In this document: piece by piece, positions 1 to 12,200 of the stretch
Layout of the letters: each line of letters starts with the position of its first letter
Position numbering within the stretch: the stretch's first letter is position 1
From: Breviolum minutum Mf 1.05b.01
Lineage: Eukaryota > Sar > Dinophyceae > Suessiales > Symbiodiniaceae
Direction: 5' to 3'
Length of the DNA stretch: 64,000 nt
Assembly: GCA_000507305.1 (NCBI GenBank)
Contig: DF239031.1
Coordinates: 186,001-250,000, forward strand
Translations under genes and position numbers: made by a program
The notes under the pieces: generated by a model
Told to the model about the DNA's origin: nothing
What the model saw: the letters and a program-made list of their open reading frames with translations, nothing else
The model's database searches: none

Positions 1-570
1 ATCAAGCAGCTGTATGATATAGAAAATATTATATATATATATATATGTGGTTATATCTGGAAGACAGATAGTTTTTAGTCTAGGGTGATCCACTCATCCT
101 GGATTCAGCTGTGCAGGTTGCATCAGGAGATTGAAATCCTTCTCTCACTGACGCTGGGTTTCAGAAGGGCATGGAAGGTTGGAAAAATTTGAGTACTCAT
201 AGGTTGCTGAGACGATGCGCCGGAGTGAGTGTGTTGTTCCCTTTTTGCAAACTTTATTTCACTGCATCCTTTTTTCTTTGCAAGGCCTTTGCGCAGGTTC
301 CCATGGGCACGTGTTGCAGTTCTTTTGTTCCCAGGAAACACGAGCACGTTGTGAAACTGGTGGATGTGGCGTGGAGCCCCAGCTCGGGGGCCCTCAGTAG
401 GATGTAACGACTGAAACCATGGCTGATTTTGGGCATCCATTGGTCACACAAGGTCGAGACATTTTGTCCATGTTACAAGCATGACAATTGATGCTCAAAG
501 ATTTTACACAATGAGAATTTTAAGCAGATAGAGGTATTCTGACTTTCCTGATTTCTTCTCATTTGCACAG
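1..570. other. No assignable gene; left edge
   Basis: Several short ORFs overlap here on both strands between about 120 and 450, but none shows a recognisable motif or a clear exon. There is a short AT dinucleotide run near 30-46. The first kinase exons may lie here or further left. Confidence 0.4.
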
Positions 571-633
571 TATGATTTTCGTAGATATGCCTCCATTGGA
601 CTCATTTTCTGGTGGAACTTTCCAGTGCCCCAG
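571..633 (+). CDS. Possible exon upstream of the kinase exons
   Basis: A pyrimidine-rich tract ending in CACAG at 570 and a CAG|GTAATC donor after 633 frame a 63-nt open segment. Read in phase with the next exon it gives a peptide ending NFPVPQ, directly before the conserved kinase strand at 850. The residues do not clearly match the usual kinase beta4 strand, so this may be a chance segment. The following intron (634-849) contains a large inverted repeat. Confidence 0.3.
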
Positions 634-693
634 GTAATCATAAACCTTCAGGCTCTAATTAAAGGATCATTGAAATTGGAATCAGGGACAACC

Positions 694-786
694 CCCTGAA
701 TACCAACATGACAATGGAAAATCCACCACGAGGATGTATTTCCTATTGAAAATGGGGATTTTCCAATGTCATGTTAGTTTTCAGGG
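694..786. repeat. Imperfect inverted repeat, 31-nt arms, inside a putative kinase intron
   Basis: The arms at 694-724 and 756-786 are reverse complements over 31 nt with about three mismatches (left arm starts CCCTGAATACCAACATGACA; right arm ends in TTTTCAGGG). A 31-nt loop separates them. The structure resembles a small MITE or an introner-type element. Confidence 0.7.
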
Positions 787-849
787 ATGTAAGTGAAATG
801 ATCTCCGGATAGTTTTTTTTTGTCTGGCCCCACGTTTTGAAAAAACAGG

Positions 850-2594
850 TTGAAGAAGAAGATTGCCTCTATTTGGTCATGGAGCTGGTCAGTGCCTGGA
901 TTATCCTGGATTGGTGACGGATCATGGGGCACCTATTAGTAGTAGCAACGAGATTGACTTTGATTTTCTGGAGGTATCTACGCTTCATGTGTACTGGAAG
1001 GTGAGCTTCAATTTAGTAGTCTAAGGACCATGCAGGCTTTGTTGTTTCTTTAACCCAAAAACGTCTTTTGGTGACAGGGAATCCCTCAAATTTCTTACAC
1101 AACTTCCTTAGATCCCTGGATCATTGCATAGAAACAGATGTTTTGATAGATCTTGGCTTCAGGTGGAGGTGAGCTCGGGGAGTGGATTGTGAAGAAAGGC
1201 GTCTTTTCGGAGTTGACAGCACGACATGTCTTCATGCAAATCGTGGAGGGGCACCTTGGACCGTTGGGTGGGGATGTGAGATGAAACAGGCAAGAAAGTA
1301 AATGAAAGTGAATCTCAGTTGATGAACCCACAAACCAAAACCTAACTTGCCACCCTTACTACAAAAAGGATTCGTAGGACAAAACTAGAAATACAAGACA
1401 CTATAACTAGACCTTCTTGTGGAATGGTGACAAACAGTCAAGTGAGATATGGTCATGACTTGTATGGTTGGCCGAATAAAACATGGCTTCACAATGGTCG
1501 TGGTTTTGGGAGGCATGGTTCCCGCGGGGTGATCTTTGGGGGTGGCCCTTTGTGACCTGAAAAAATCGAGGCTGGCATATATCCACTCCAAAGGCATCAT
1601 TCACCGGGATTTGAAGCCGGACAATATCCTGGTGGATGAATCATGGCAGTACATTGCATCATTGACCATGGATGTTTTTTTTGTATGGCTTTTATGTTTC
1701 TCTCGTTTCTTTTCCCCCAAAAAACTCAAATTCCAACCTGTTGCGATCTTGTTTTATTTCACAGCTGTTTTGAGTGACTCATTGATATACTTGGAGATGG
1801 AAGTGACAGGAATCCTCAAGCTCCATGAATCGTGTTTGTGCCACCAAGGCGGCATCGACCCCTGAGAAGTTGGAGGTGAAGCTCTCTGATTTCGGGCATT
1901 CGCGGCTCATCAACGATGGTGCCTTGGTGAATATCCTAAGAACCACCAGCAGTTAGATGTTTGTAGTTGGACATAGAAATCAGGAGGGTACTTGTAATCA
2001 CTGTGTATATAGAATTAAAACACATGGCCTATATATGTTGTAGCTGTAATAGAGTTTATTAATGGTAGCATCATAGACAGAATTTACCTCTGAAACTATG
2101 AGGCATATTGGGAAACTCCATCAACAAAAGCCATCCGTGGATCCAAGGTTTGTTGCAAGGCTTGCAACGGCGTCTCACAGCACGCATTGGCACTGCTATG
2201 TATTGGGCTCCTGAGGTACCAAAGCAGAAGTTTCATGAGTTGGCGGTGTGGGATGAAGTTATAACATATGTAAATGCATTCACTTCATTTAGTTATAGTG
2301 TGTATATGCTGACAACTTATTTCCTGATAATAGAAGACCTTTGGATGATTTGTTGGTACAGGTATAAGTATGTATATATGATATGTGTACGTACTATACG
2401 TGCCTCAAAGAAGATGATAGTAGATACCGTTTTGCCATGAAATCAGATTGTGATTTGTGGTCGTGTATCCCTGCAACATATTCAAATGACAATAATGTCA
2501 GTGGCTCTTCTTTCAGGTATCAGATCCTGCATTGGCTGCAATGGGCTACGATCAAAGTGCGGATGTGTGGAGTTTAGGGGTGGTCCTGTGGCAT
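850..2594 (+). CDS. Ser/Thr protein kinase, catalytic-domain exons (CAMK/CHK2-like)
   Basis: Six exons join in frame: 850-892, 1163-1250, 1571-1637, 1810-1918, 2181-2215 and 2517-2594. In order they give the hinge (EEEDCLYLVMELVSGGEL), helix D/E (WIVKKGVFSELTARHVFMQI), the catalytic loop HRDLKPDN, the Mg-binding DFG (KLSDFGHSRL), the P+1 loop and APE motif (GTAMYWAPEV), and the subdomain IX aspartate (SADVWSLGVVLW). All catalytic residues in this part are intact, so it should be an active Ser/Thr kinase; the motif spacing is that of CAMK-group kinases. The glycine loop and VAIK lysine should lie upstream, and the C-lobe end downstream, but I could not place them. Donors are mixed: GT after 892, 1918, 2215 and 2594, GC after 1250, GA after 1637. 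The substrate cannot be inferred. Confidence 0.88.
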
Positions 2595-5515
2595 GTCTGA
2601 ATGAATCATGATGTACAGTACCGGTTTTACTTGTCAGGTGACACAACTGAACTTGAATGTGCCCTGAGAAGGATCTGTGGATGTCAGCTAATTTTTTGTG
2701 ATCTTCAGCAACACGCCATTATCGAAGGAGACGCTCTTTCTCTGACATGCCAACTTTCAGCACCCCAAAGCGTGCTTTCATGCTGCTTGTATCTCATGAC
2801 TTAATTGTGACTCTGCTTTGAATGAACCCAGGTATGTCATGCCCCTTGTTTGCAACATAATCAATGGTCCCAGTGGCAAGGGAACTTCTATCCCAAAGGT
2901 TGGTCACCATTGCGATTTTTCCCTTGTTGTTTGTGTTTGTGTTTTTTCTCTTCGCAGTGACAGTGATTGTAATCAAGCTGCGCAGTCAGTTCATTAGATT
3001 TGATTCTTAGGAGCACAGGGAAACAAGATGAGGTTTCTCTACAAACTTGGTATCCACTTGGCACAAAGCGCAGGATGTTGATTTCCCAACGCTTTTGGCT
3101 GATTTGTACTCAATGATGAGCACCAACAAACTCAGCCACGTTTCCCATTGCCATGAACTTTTCATCCTGACTTTGCCAGAACTTCCATCCCAAACTGTAC
3201 AACTGCTTCAAATTCCCGAGATTCGATCACAGGTTGATTGGCTTCTTCCCTTTTGAAAGTGGCGACCACTTGGGAGATCGTTTGCAAGAAGATGTGAACA
3301 ATTTGACCTTCAAACCTCGCTCCTCTGGGCCGGAGTTGAGTGCAGATGCGCAGGCACCGCAAGGGAATTGGGATGTCAGGCCAAGCCAGGATTGTTGGGA
3401 GAAAAACTGCGTGGAAAAAAAAAAGATGAGGGTACACAAAAATACTGGACAGCAGCAGCTAGTTTCTAGGACAGGGTGACCTGACAGCGATGGAGAGAGA
3501 GAGAGCAGCGTGTTGATAGGTTTTTGTTGCACTTAGAAGGCAAAGAACGGTCACATTTTATTTGTATTGCATAATGTTGATACTTGTGATATCTTGTGAT
3601 CTTGTGCAAGATTTCGTTTGTCTATCTGTTTATTGGGATATATCATATCTACAGACATGCTAGAAGAAATGCTATCAAACACTGTATTTACACCATCTTG
3701 AACCATTTTCCCAATTTGAGGCTTCCCAGCATCCAACATGTTGCCTGAGGATTTGTTGCGATCATTGCTGGTCATTGATCCACACAAGCGATTGCCCTTA
3801 AAGCGTCTCGGAACGCAATAATTGGGGATGGGTGATGGGATGGGTGACGAAGTTTTCAACGTTCATTAAAATTTTGTGGCGGTCAACTGGGTTGGTTGTT
3901 CTAACACCAAATGCTATAATTAGTCTAAACGGTATTATTTTCCTTCATTTTGGTGAGTGTATACTGTTTTCCTATGCCTACCACCCACTTCTATGTGCAC
4001 ATAGCCAGTACAGATCCAATGGGTGTCTGACCTCCGAATAAGCTGAATTGTCCGATGTCTGCTTGAAATAAGGTCATCAAGCCAACCGATATTAAGGGGT
4101 GTCAATATGTAATTAATGATAAAAGATTGTACGGGTTCCTATGAACAGGTCGAGATGACCTATTTTACCCCTGCGTGTAGCCATGGGGAAGCGCCGTGCA
4201 CCTGTACTGTTCCAGGAAGTGCCTGAGTCATCGTTGGACCTCTGGACAGCTTGCTACTTGGTAAATTTTAATGCATTGAGGACTTGATGAAAAGGTTTGA
4301 TATTTAATGATCGTAAAGCATTCGTGGGACTAGTCAGGCTAGCTCAGTATATAAGGATGTTAACCGACATTTGGACCAGTGTAGTTGGTAAATGCAGATA
4401 ATTGATGTAACTCTAGCTAGAGCTTTCATTCATTGAAGGGATGATTGTTATATCGTGATGCATTTTGGGGTGGTCAGCCGGGTTTTCTTGAAAGCTGACG
4501 CGTCAAAAGATAGCAATCCTATCATGCTCCACTATACGACATCTTAAGTGGCTTGGCTAAGCTACGACAAAATACCTAGGATTTTTCAAGAAAAAAAACG
4601 CAAATATCCAGGCACTCAGGGTACCGTGGCTTGTAGCTGATTAGCCAAGGATCACAGATTTGAATACATGAAGCTGTCAACTGATCCAAACCCATCTGCA
4701 GTGGAAGTTCGAGTTCCTCTCATTGCTTCTTGGCTGCCATCAGGGTGTTGTGGCAAGTCTTTTTTTTGTTTAGTAAGATGCAATTGAAATGAAAATCAGA
4801 GAGTGGTGAAGGAATAGGACGTTGACAAGAAGTCAGCGTATTTCAGGTTGTAACCCCAAACACAAAAGCACTCAGACTCACTAAGGCTTAAGGGTCCATT
4901 GAGAGCTTTCCCTTCACCATTGGTTTGTTGAAACGATGCAAGTAGGCGAAACTGCAGGTCAAACCAGAGGCTGAAGCATTGCAGTTGCTCCGTGTGGAAT
5001 TGCAGAAGTGGATGTACAAATTCCGTGCCTCGGAATTGTGTTGAGATGATACAGATTTGAAAGAGTTGCTCTAACCCATTGGACTCCGGTGGTCATGAAG
5101 ATGATGAAGATGATCTTGTTGCCAGCATGTCCCTGAACTCGGGAAAAATTCATGGGAAAATTGTAGGTGGGAGGCATTAAACACCACCAACCCGGCACTT
5201 CCCTCAGGTCGTTTTGCTGCCATTCGGCACGGGGAGGTCATCGCCAATTTGGGTGAATCCTCTCAGGCGGGTGAAAATAGGTGGCTAGCCACTCCCAAGT
5301 TTGGTGGCGATTGGTAAGGGGCCATGATAAACCAAGACTCGTGGGAGTGGCTAGCCGGGTAGCCATCTACTTTCCAGGTGGTATAATATAAAACATATTA
5401 AAATATAAATATATACATAATTATGGTTGCATACTACTTGTAGGTAATAGTGTCATAGTTTTTGTTTTCTCTCTATGTGTTTTTCTTCCTGTTCTTGTTT
5501 GTCCAAACCTTGCAG
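2595..5515. other. Kinase 3' region/introns; no exon firmly assigned
   Basis: The remaining C-lobe of the kinase should lie here. Acceptor-like sites followed by short open stretches occur near 2639, 2832 and 3010, but none matches the kinase C-lobe well enough to call. A low-complexity GA run lies near 3490-3506. An inverted repeat (5283-5356) is listed separately. Confidence 0.35.
5283..5356. repeat. Perfect 15-nt inverted repeat with 44-nt loop
   Basis: GGCTAGCCACTCCCA at 5283-5297 is the exact reverse complement of TGGGAGTGGCTAGCC at 5342-5356. It could form a hairpin or be the remnant of a small inverted-repeat element. No coding content was seen. Confidence 0.6.
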
Positions 5516-5596
5516 CACTTGGTTTTTTGAAGGCGGATCTTCCTGAGAGCAAAGCTGCCAGACGTGAGCTACAAGCCATTGTCGAGCGTCATTGTG
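5516..5596 (+). CDS. Isolated exon of an unassigned gene
   Basis: A long pyrimidine tract ending TTGCAG at 5515 and a TGTG|GTCGAGG donor at 5597 bound an open 81-nt segment. It is rich in Lys, Arg, Glu and Ala (LGFLKADLPESKAARRELQA, then IVERHC) and looks helical. It could be a late exon of the kinase gene or belong to a separate gene; nothing in it is diagnostic. A longer open frame (5755-6051) follows, but I could not decide its reading frame. Confidence 0.5.
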
Positions 5597-8500
5597 GTCG
5601 AGGGATGTGTCTGGGATACTAGTGGGTCGCTGTTGAAGACTCTTTATGACTTGGATGTTCGAAGTTGTGAGTTGAGAAACGTAATGTGTGGATTTAAATT
5701 GGTTTCAAGAATGGTGTTGGCGACTGCTGATGCCAGACTTTTATTTTCTCCTACATGATATGCTGCGAATTTGCCATAGAAAGGAGCCCTTGCAGCACTC
5801 CCTGGTTGTTGAAGGAAGCATCAAGGGATCCCCGTGTTTTTTCCACTAGTGTTGATGGCGAACAGCATGAAGATGGACCATTGACTCGCAAAGCACTAGT
5901 GACTGTTGTTTGCTTTTCTTGCACTGTCACAGCTTTGACTTCTCCGAATGCATGGCTGGCAAGGATAGTCGTGAATGATCAAAAGATGTGGACGGCCATC
6001 GCAGGGTCAAAGAATGAAACCCTGCACTGCCCTGTGACCAGACCGCACTAAGGTGCCCCTTGAAAGACACCCTGTCCATTGTACTTATTCACTCTATGAC
6101 TATTTGCACCTTTGTATGTTGGTGTTCTTTTCCATGTAATTGATAAAGGAGGATAAAGACGGACTAAGTAGGGTCAAGTCAGGTTTATTTTTGTTTGCTG
6201 GAGACTGATCACAATAGATCACAATAGATCACAATAGATCATTGTAAATCAGAGTTCTATATAGGTGTACCCAGGAAGCCTGTGATGTAACAAGTGTCCA
6301 TCACCGATCTAAGGTCAAGATGCAACCAAAGCATACCATTCAACCTGAGAAAGAAGACAGCACGGACATGGACAAAAACACGGCGACAGTTGCGGTCACA
6401 TCGACACCAACAGCAACGGCAGCTACAGCAGCTACAGCTGTGCCGAAAAAGCCTATGGTGCTTTTGACCAGACAAGGGCCTCAACTTCCTCAAACAACTC
6501 CTGTAGAGTGGACCACTGGAAGCGAATCTCGTAGCACAACTGGGCCCACTGTAGAGAGTGACTTGTATTGCATGTTTGTGTATAGGCTTTATATAGGTAA
6601 ATTCAGACTTTACGGTTGACGTGCATTTTCATTTAATTTGTAGTTTTATCATGCTCAATCGTGTTTTCATTATGATTATCAATACTGAGACCCCTCGTCA
6701 AGTTCGCTTTAGAGCTCTTGAGTGCATGCTTTGACCACCCGAAAGGCTCTACAATCTTCCTTTGGTTTGTGTGATTTCATAGGCTTCACAGGATGGTTGT
6801 TTGAGAATGTCCATTTGACTCATTTGGCTTATAACTTTTATTTTTGCAAGGGGCTTGAAATCACCACCAGATGAAGCAAGCATTTTGTAATGATATTTCA
6901 TACATTCATATACTAATTTTATACACTGTTTTTGTTGTCCATTTTGGCCTCCGGGAAGGCAACGCATGAACTGTTTGTGGAGAAGGTTTCAGCAGACATC
7001 ACCTCAGTGAATTTGAGTGACTTGAGGTCACCCCAATAATAGTCTAGGAGTCTAGGGAGAATCTCATAGAACCTTTTTTCAGGGAAGTTCACATTGATAA
7101 AATATATCAATGATGTCATTTACCCAGACGTTGTTAGATTTGTCAAGGTGAATGCAATGATATGGAAGGTGCTCGCTTCGCATTAACAGCTCTACAAGGC
7201 TTCTGGGAGAGTCAGCGCGACTCCTCGGAAACCTATTCTGTGAAGGGTATGGACGTTACGCGTTGCTTGGCTCATATTGTGACTACAGTACAAATTGAAA
7301 TAAGAGGGAAGCGCTTGAAGAGTAGGTTCTACATTCTACACCATGTTTGATCACGTTTAGCAGTGACAAATATGATCGGCCATTTGGCTGGCAAACGGCT
7401 GGTTTGATATGCTTGTGTTGGATTTGATCAACTGCCCGTTGTTGGACTTGGCGAGTTTAGATGTGGACCAAGGATTCAATGCATAAGACCAGATGTAAAA
7501 AGTTACACTAATGTATTGAAAATTCCTTGGTCCTTAAGATTTCAACAAAGGACTTCAGTGATGCCACTAATCCAACAAGGTCACCAACGACAGGGTAATG
7601 GTGGAGTGCAGAGGCGGCCCTTCAGTTTACGCTGGAACACATCCAAGAGGCTGGACCTGGAGCTCGTACAGCACCGCAATGTGTAGGTTTGTAGTATTTT
7701 TTTTTAAGGCTGCGAAGTTCGACGGTGGCAAAACATACCCCAAAACAGACCCATCATTTTTGTTTTTCCACTTGAGGTGCGGAACACACAACGAAACGCA
7801 CCCCAGAAACAGACCTGCGAATTATACCCCTGAGACAAACTTCCCGGTTCGGGAACGTCATACTAAGACACAACCATGTACAAGGAAGTGGAAAATACAT
7901 ACAGGCTGCACCAATTTCATTGTTTTTTTTTCTAATTGCATGAGGCAGATTGGGCAAGTTTGCGCCAGATTTTTTGCATTTTTGTGTGGAATCAAGTGAA
8001 TCTAGAAAGGTGCTTGGAGTGGGGCAGCGGCAAATACTACTTGCAGCCACCTGAATCACTTCCAATGATGGAAGCAGTTTGGTTGGCCTGCGACGGCGGC
8101 CGTGGTTTTGCATGGCGACGGTCCAATGTAGGCCTTGTACCCCTAAAGTGAATCGTCCCCCACGATTGGTGAATGTTTCGACTACGACTAGGGCCATTTT
8201 CAACAAACCATGCTGTATGGTTACCCCTCTGCACTCAACTGGAGAGTTCCAGGTGGTGCAAACACGCGGAAAGGGAAAGGGAAAGGTGCGAAAACGCGAG
8301 TTGCCCAGCTGCAACGTGAGTTCCCAGGTCATCAAAGAACTGTTGGCATTGTTACAGTAGCTTGGGGAATGCCGAAGATGTTGTTCCAGGGGATTGCCTT
8401 CAAACAAGCGGAAATTGTTGATAAAGGATCATATAAATATAGGAAAAAATTATTGTATATATATATATATATTATTTTGATACCTCTTTTGCAAATTGAG

Positions 8501-9290
8501 GCTTGCATTCCCATCAATCTGCAAACTTGGACGTGGAGTCTCAATGAGTCTCATGGAACTTCCACCGGCCACGTACCAAGGGTGACAGTACTGGCATAGA
8601 AGAGAACCAGACGATTGCAAGTCGTAGACATGGTGGTTCTACCAGGTACTGATGCTTTAAAAAATACTCAGCTGGGTGGGAAATATACCACTTTTTCAAG
8701 TATGCTGCCTGCACCAGGTCCAAGTGTGCATTGTGGTTGTAGATTCGTTTCATTTCATTTCAACCATTGGTCAGTTCAACCCGTTTTATCATTTTCCACC
8801 CAACTAGGTCTCTCTTTAAGAGTCATTCCGACTGGAACGCCAATTTTGGTTTCCCTGAAACCAGAGGTACTTTGGTGCCCCGGTTCCGGTTGACTGTATG
8901 TAAGGTCAAGCCATACTATTCCTTTTTGAAGGGGCTTTGTACAGGTCTCACCCCCCGGGTGCGCTGACCACGCCCCGTTAGTTCTATGTGTGTTGTATAG
9001 CGAACCGTGCCGTGGGCATGATTTGCAAGCTGGCGAAGTTAGCTGAAGCTCTCAGGAGATTTCACTTGGCAAAGCCTTACATACCATATCGCCTTCTTTT
9101 CGAATAAAAAGGACATGGATTTGGATCAGGTTCTGAGAAATTTTCACGTCACTTCTTCACTTGCTGCCCTTGTCTTGCAACGAATTCTTGGCTAAACACA
9201 AGGTATAATCTCGATTCTCAGCACACTCACCCTGAAGCATCAAATTTTCCTAATGCATTCTGAGCTCAAGCACAGCCTTGATGTGCTTCC
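5597..9290. other. Mostly unassigned; scattered open stretches
   Basis: No recognisable domain. Possible plus-strand exons are 7162-7290 (starting MEGARFALTALQGFW) and 8251-8330 (a basic stretch KGKGKGAKTRVAQLQREF). The latter would fit the 5' part of the coiled-coil gene that follows. A triplicated 10-mer lies at 6207-6240. Confidence 0.3.
6207..6240. repeat. Three tandem copies of ACAATAGATC
   Basis: GATC followed by three perfect copies of the 10-mer ACAATAGATC. A simple tandem repeat in non-coding DNA. Confidence 0.9.
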
Positions 9291-12200
9291 CCAACACTGT
9301 AGTGGCGGCATCAGCTTCTGATTCTGATGCTCGCAAGGGCTTTACTTGCAACTTGTCAGGGGTGCTAGCTGAGGTACCAACTGCGCAGGCCGAGTCAGGT
9401 ACATGTTGGTCAAGGAGATAGATCGGTAATTCATGACAATTGTAGGTATATATATAGTATATCTATGCTTGCACACCCAAACATATAAGTATATACTGTA
9501 AACATATAAGTATATACTGTAAAATACAGATAATCACACGCATTCTCTGCATAGATGCACGCTATACACTGTATCAAATTAAATATTGTAATGTGTTCTT
9601 GGCTTACCTCATGCATCCTATACATTCCTATACTATCATGTGGATTTTGTAGGAAATTTACATGTACTTCTAATAAAATGTGCTTTGCACAAACTCCAGC
9701 TCTAAGGCATTGCTTGGCATTGCTTCAAGCGCACTGAAGACGCAAACGCAATTGACAGCATGCACCTGCAGCTGCTGTGAAGCCTCTGTCCAATCCTTTC
9801 TACGCTCTGGGCACAGATCGACGGTTTGCACTCCACTTTTCACCATTGCACAGGCATCTAGCTGTCCAGGGGAATGCAACGATCTTGACGCTGCTACGGC
9901 AGTGGCGTTGCACAATGCGGACTTGAATTCCGATACATCGGAAAGTGCCGTTGATTACTCACGCTTTTGTTTGCAAAGCTGCAGCCCTCCAGCCGCCAAG
10001 CAAAGCTTGCTTCTCGCCTGTGGCTGGTAAATGACTTTGACATATTATAAGATAGTCTGATTTGATATCATATTTGCATGTTTATTTTACCAACAATATC
10101 TACTGCACTAGCAATAACATTATGCAATGTAATATTTGATATATTTTGAAGCAATACAATGTCATTTAATATCTTTATCATAATAGTGTACCAGATTCCC
10201 ATTTTAATGAGCTTTGACCTGATACAATTTGATGTGATTCCGTTTAAATTGATATGCCATAGTTTACAATACCATACATTACAATACAATTTAAGATTTC
10301 ATGTTATATTGTAATATATGTATATCATATGCATAAGGATGATTAAGCATGGATATCAAATGATTATGAAACATTCAAGAGTGATATATCATTTTGTCCA
10401 TCCCACTTCCCAGGCTTGAGCTGCAGTTGTTTTCTCAATTTCATCCCAGCTATTGGGCTCCGACCTGAGGTGCACTCCTAGCGTGTCAATGCCTTTGGAT
10501 TCATCCTTGCTTATTGAAGGTGCCAAGCCCACGACACCATCACCTGAAGTACAAGTAGTACAAGTGGTGGTAGCGGCTGAGGGTAACTTGGTGCAAAGAT
10601 GACAGAGCAGACTGGACCTCGATGTTTTTTTTGTCAAATCTCTATATATTCCAACCCAAGACACACAAAACACGACATCAGTCAAGATTCCTTTTGTGAT
10701 TTATGTGTGGGATATCTACAGTATTGTAGTCATATCAGATCAGTGAATTTATTGAGAGATTTGTTTAGTTGCTTATCTTCAATGATAAAAAACTGCCAAC
10801 AAAACATGTTTGAATCTTTGAATCGCCATACTCTCACTTTAGCAACTACTTTTATGCTTTCAAAATCCTTTTCCATCCTTTTCCAAAAAAGCAAAACGAC
10901 CAGGCAAAAAAGCTGCTGCCATGGCTTTGGAAGCTAAAGTGGCTTCAGCTGAAGCAATGGCGGCCGCAGCTGAAGCGAAACTTGGGACTCGTATGGATTT
11001 TGGAGGTTGTTTTTAGTGGGTTGACCAGGCGGTTCCTCCAACACAAATCCTCAAAAAGTGGTATGGAATTGGAATCAGGATGAATCAGCGTAATCTAGGG
11101 GGAATTCAATTAGATACCGCAAATTCTAGGCATTTTTTGTAGGGCAAGAGTTCGATTGGCAGCATCCTCTTGCTTGAACAGTCACTTTCTTTTTTCTCCA
11201 TCCTATCTCATCACACCATCCAGCATCACAGCCCTTCATCCATCTCCATCATTTTCACCCACCTTTACACACTACCCTGTAGATTTAATGGGTGACAAAC
11301 ACAAATCACCATTCACCATTCATCATTTTGTCTTAGGAAGGCTGCGGCCAACTTGGAGTTGGCACAGAGCCGCGGCTCGTTGGCGGCAGAAATCATTTCA
11401 GAGCTGAAAGAATCGGCGCAACGCACGGGCAGCTACGCCGCCAGCGCGGCTGAGGCGGTACCTTTGCTTGAGATCTTAGCATTCTTTAGGGGATGATAAA
11501 AATGGATAGAAATGGTGGAAATGTCAGGAAAATGTCATGAAATATCCATTTTGGGATGGTTAAAAGGTGAGGGGATGATGAACGAAGTGAGGATATAATA
11601 ATTGTAATATATGAATATATGATGTCCTGAATAAGGTGGGAATGAGGCGAGGGAAATATGAATGCCGTGGTGTTGGTCTCAGGTCAAGGGGTTAGGACGG
11701 AATTTTTGCCTGGCTGAAGTTGCTGAGGTGAAGAAAGCAGAAAGGGAACTCAAAGAGATTCAGGTGCAGAAGTTGGGTTTCTCTGATGTCGTCCGAGCGA
11801 AGCAAAGGAAACAACGGCAAACAACTCTGTGACCATGTGATACTGAGTGATCTCAAGCAATTCAAAAAATGTGACAGGATGCACCCAAAATTGCAGCACA
11901 AGAAGCAACCAAAGAAGCCATTCGGCAGCTGCAACAGGAGGAGGAGATGAATGAGAAAGTGGTGGAAACCTTTCAGGCCTATGTTATAGCTTTGAGGGCT
12001 TATCCCCAGATGTATTCAGTTGGGGCAACTCCTGCATGCAATGATGCAAACAATGCCTAGGCAATTAGGCAACTTATGTATTTGTAAGTATAGCCTGAGG
12101 AAAATCATTTCGAGAGATTCCCAATGACAAAACAGAAACACATAAAGCTTGAGGTAACCAAACGCTTAAATTTAATAGAGGCCACATAGAGGCCACATTA

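Noticed and set aside
4705..4720. GTTCGAGTTCC resembling a tRNA B box
   Set aside because: No matching A box or cloverleaf arms at the right spacing.
7754..8407. Minus-strand ORF of 217 codons
   Set aside because: No recognisable domain. It is opposite in direction to the whole surrounding block and overlaps plausible plus-strand stretches.
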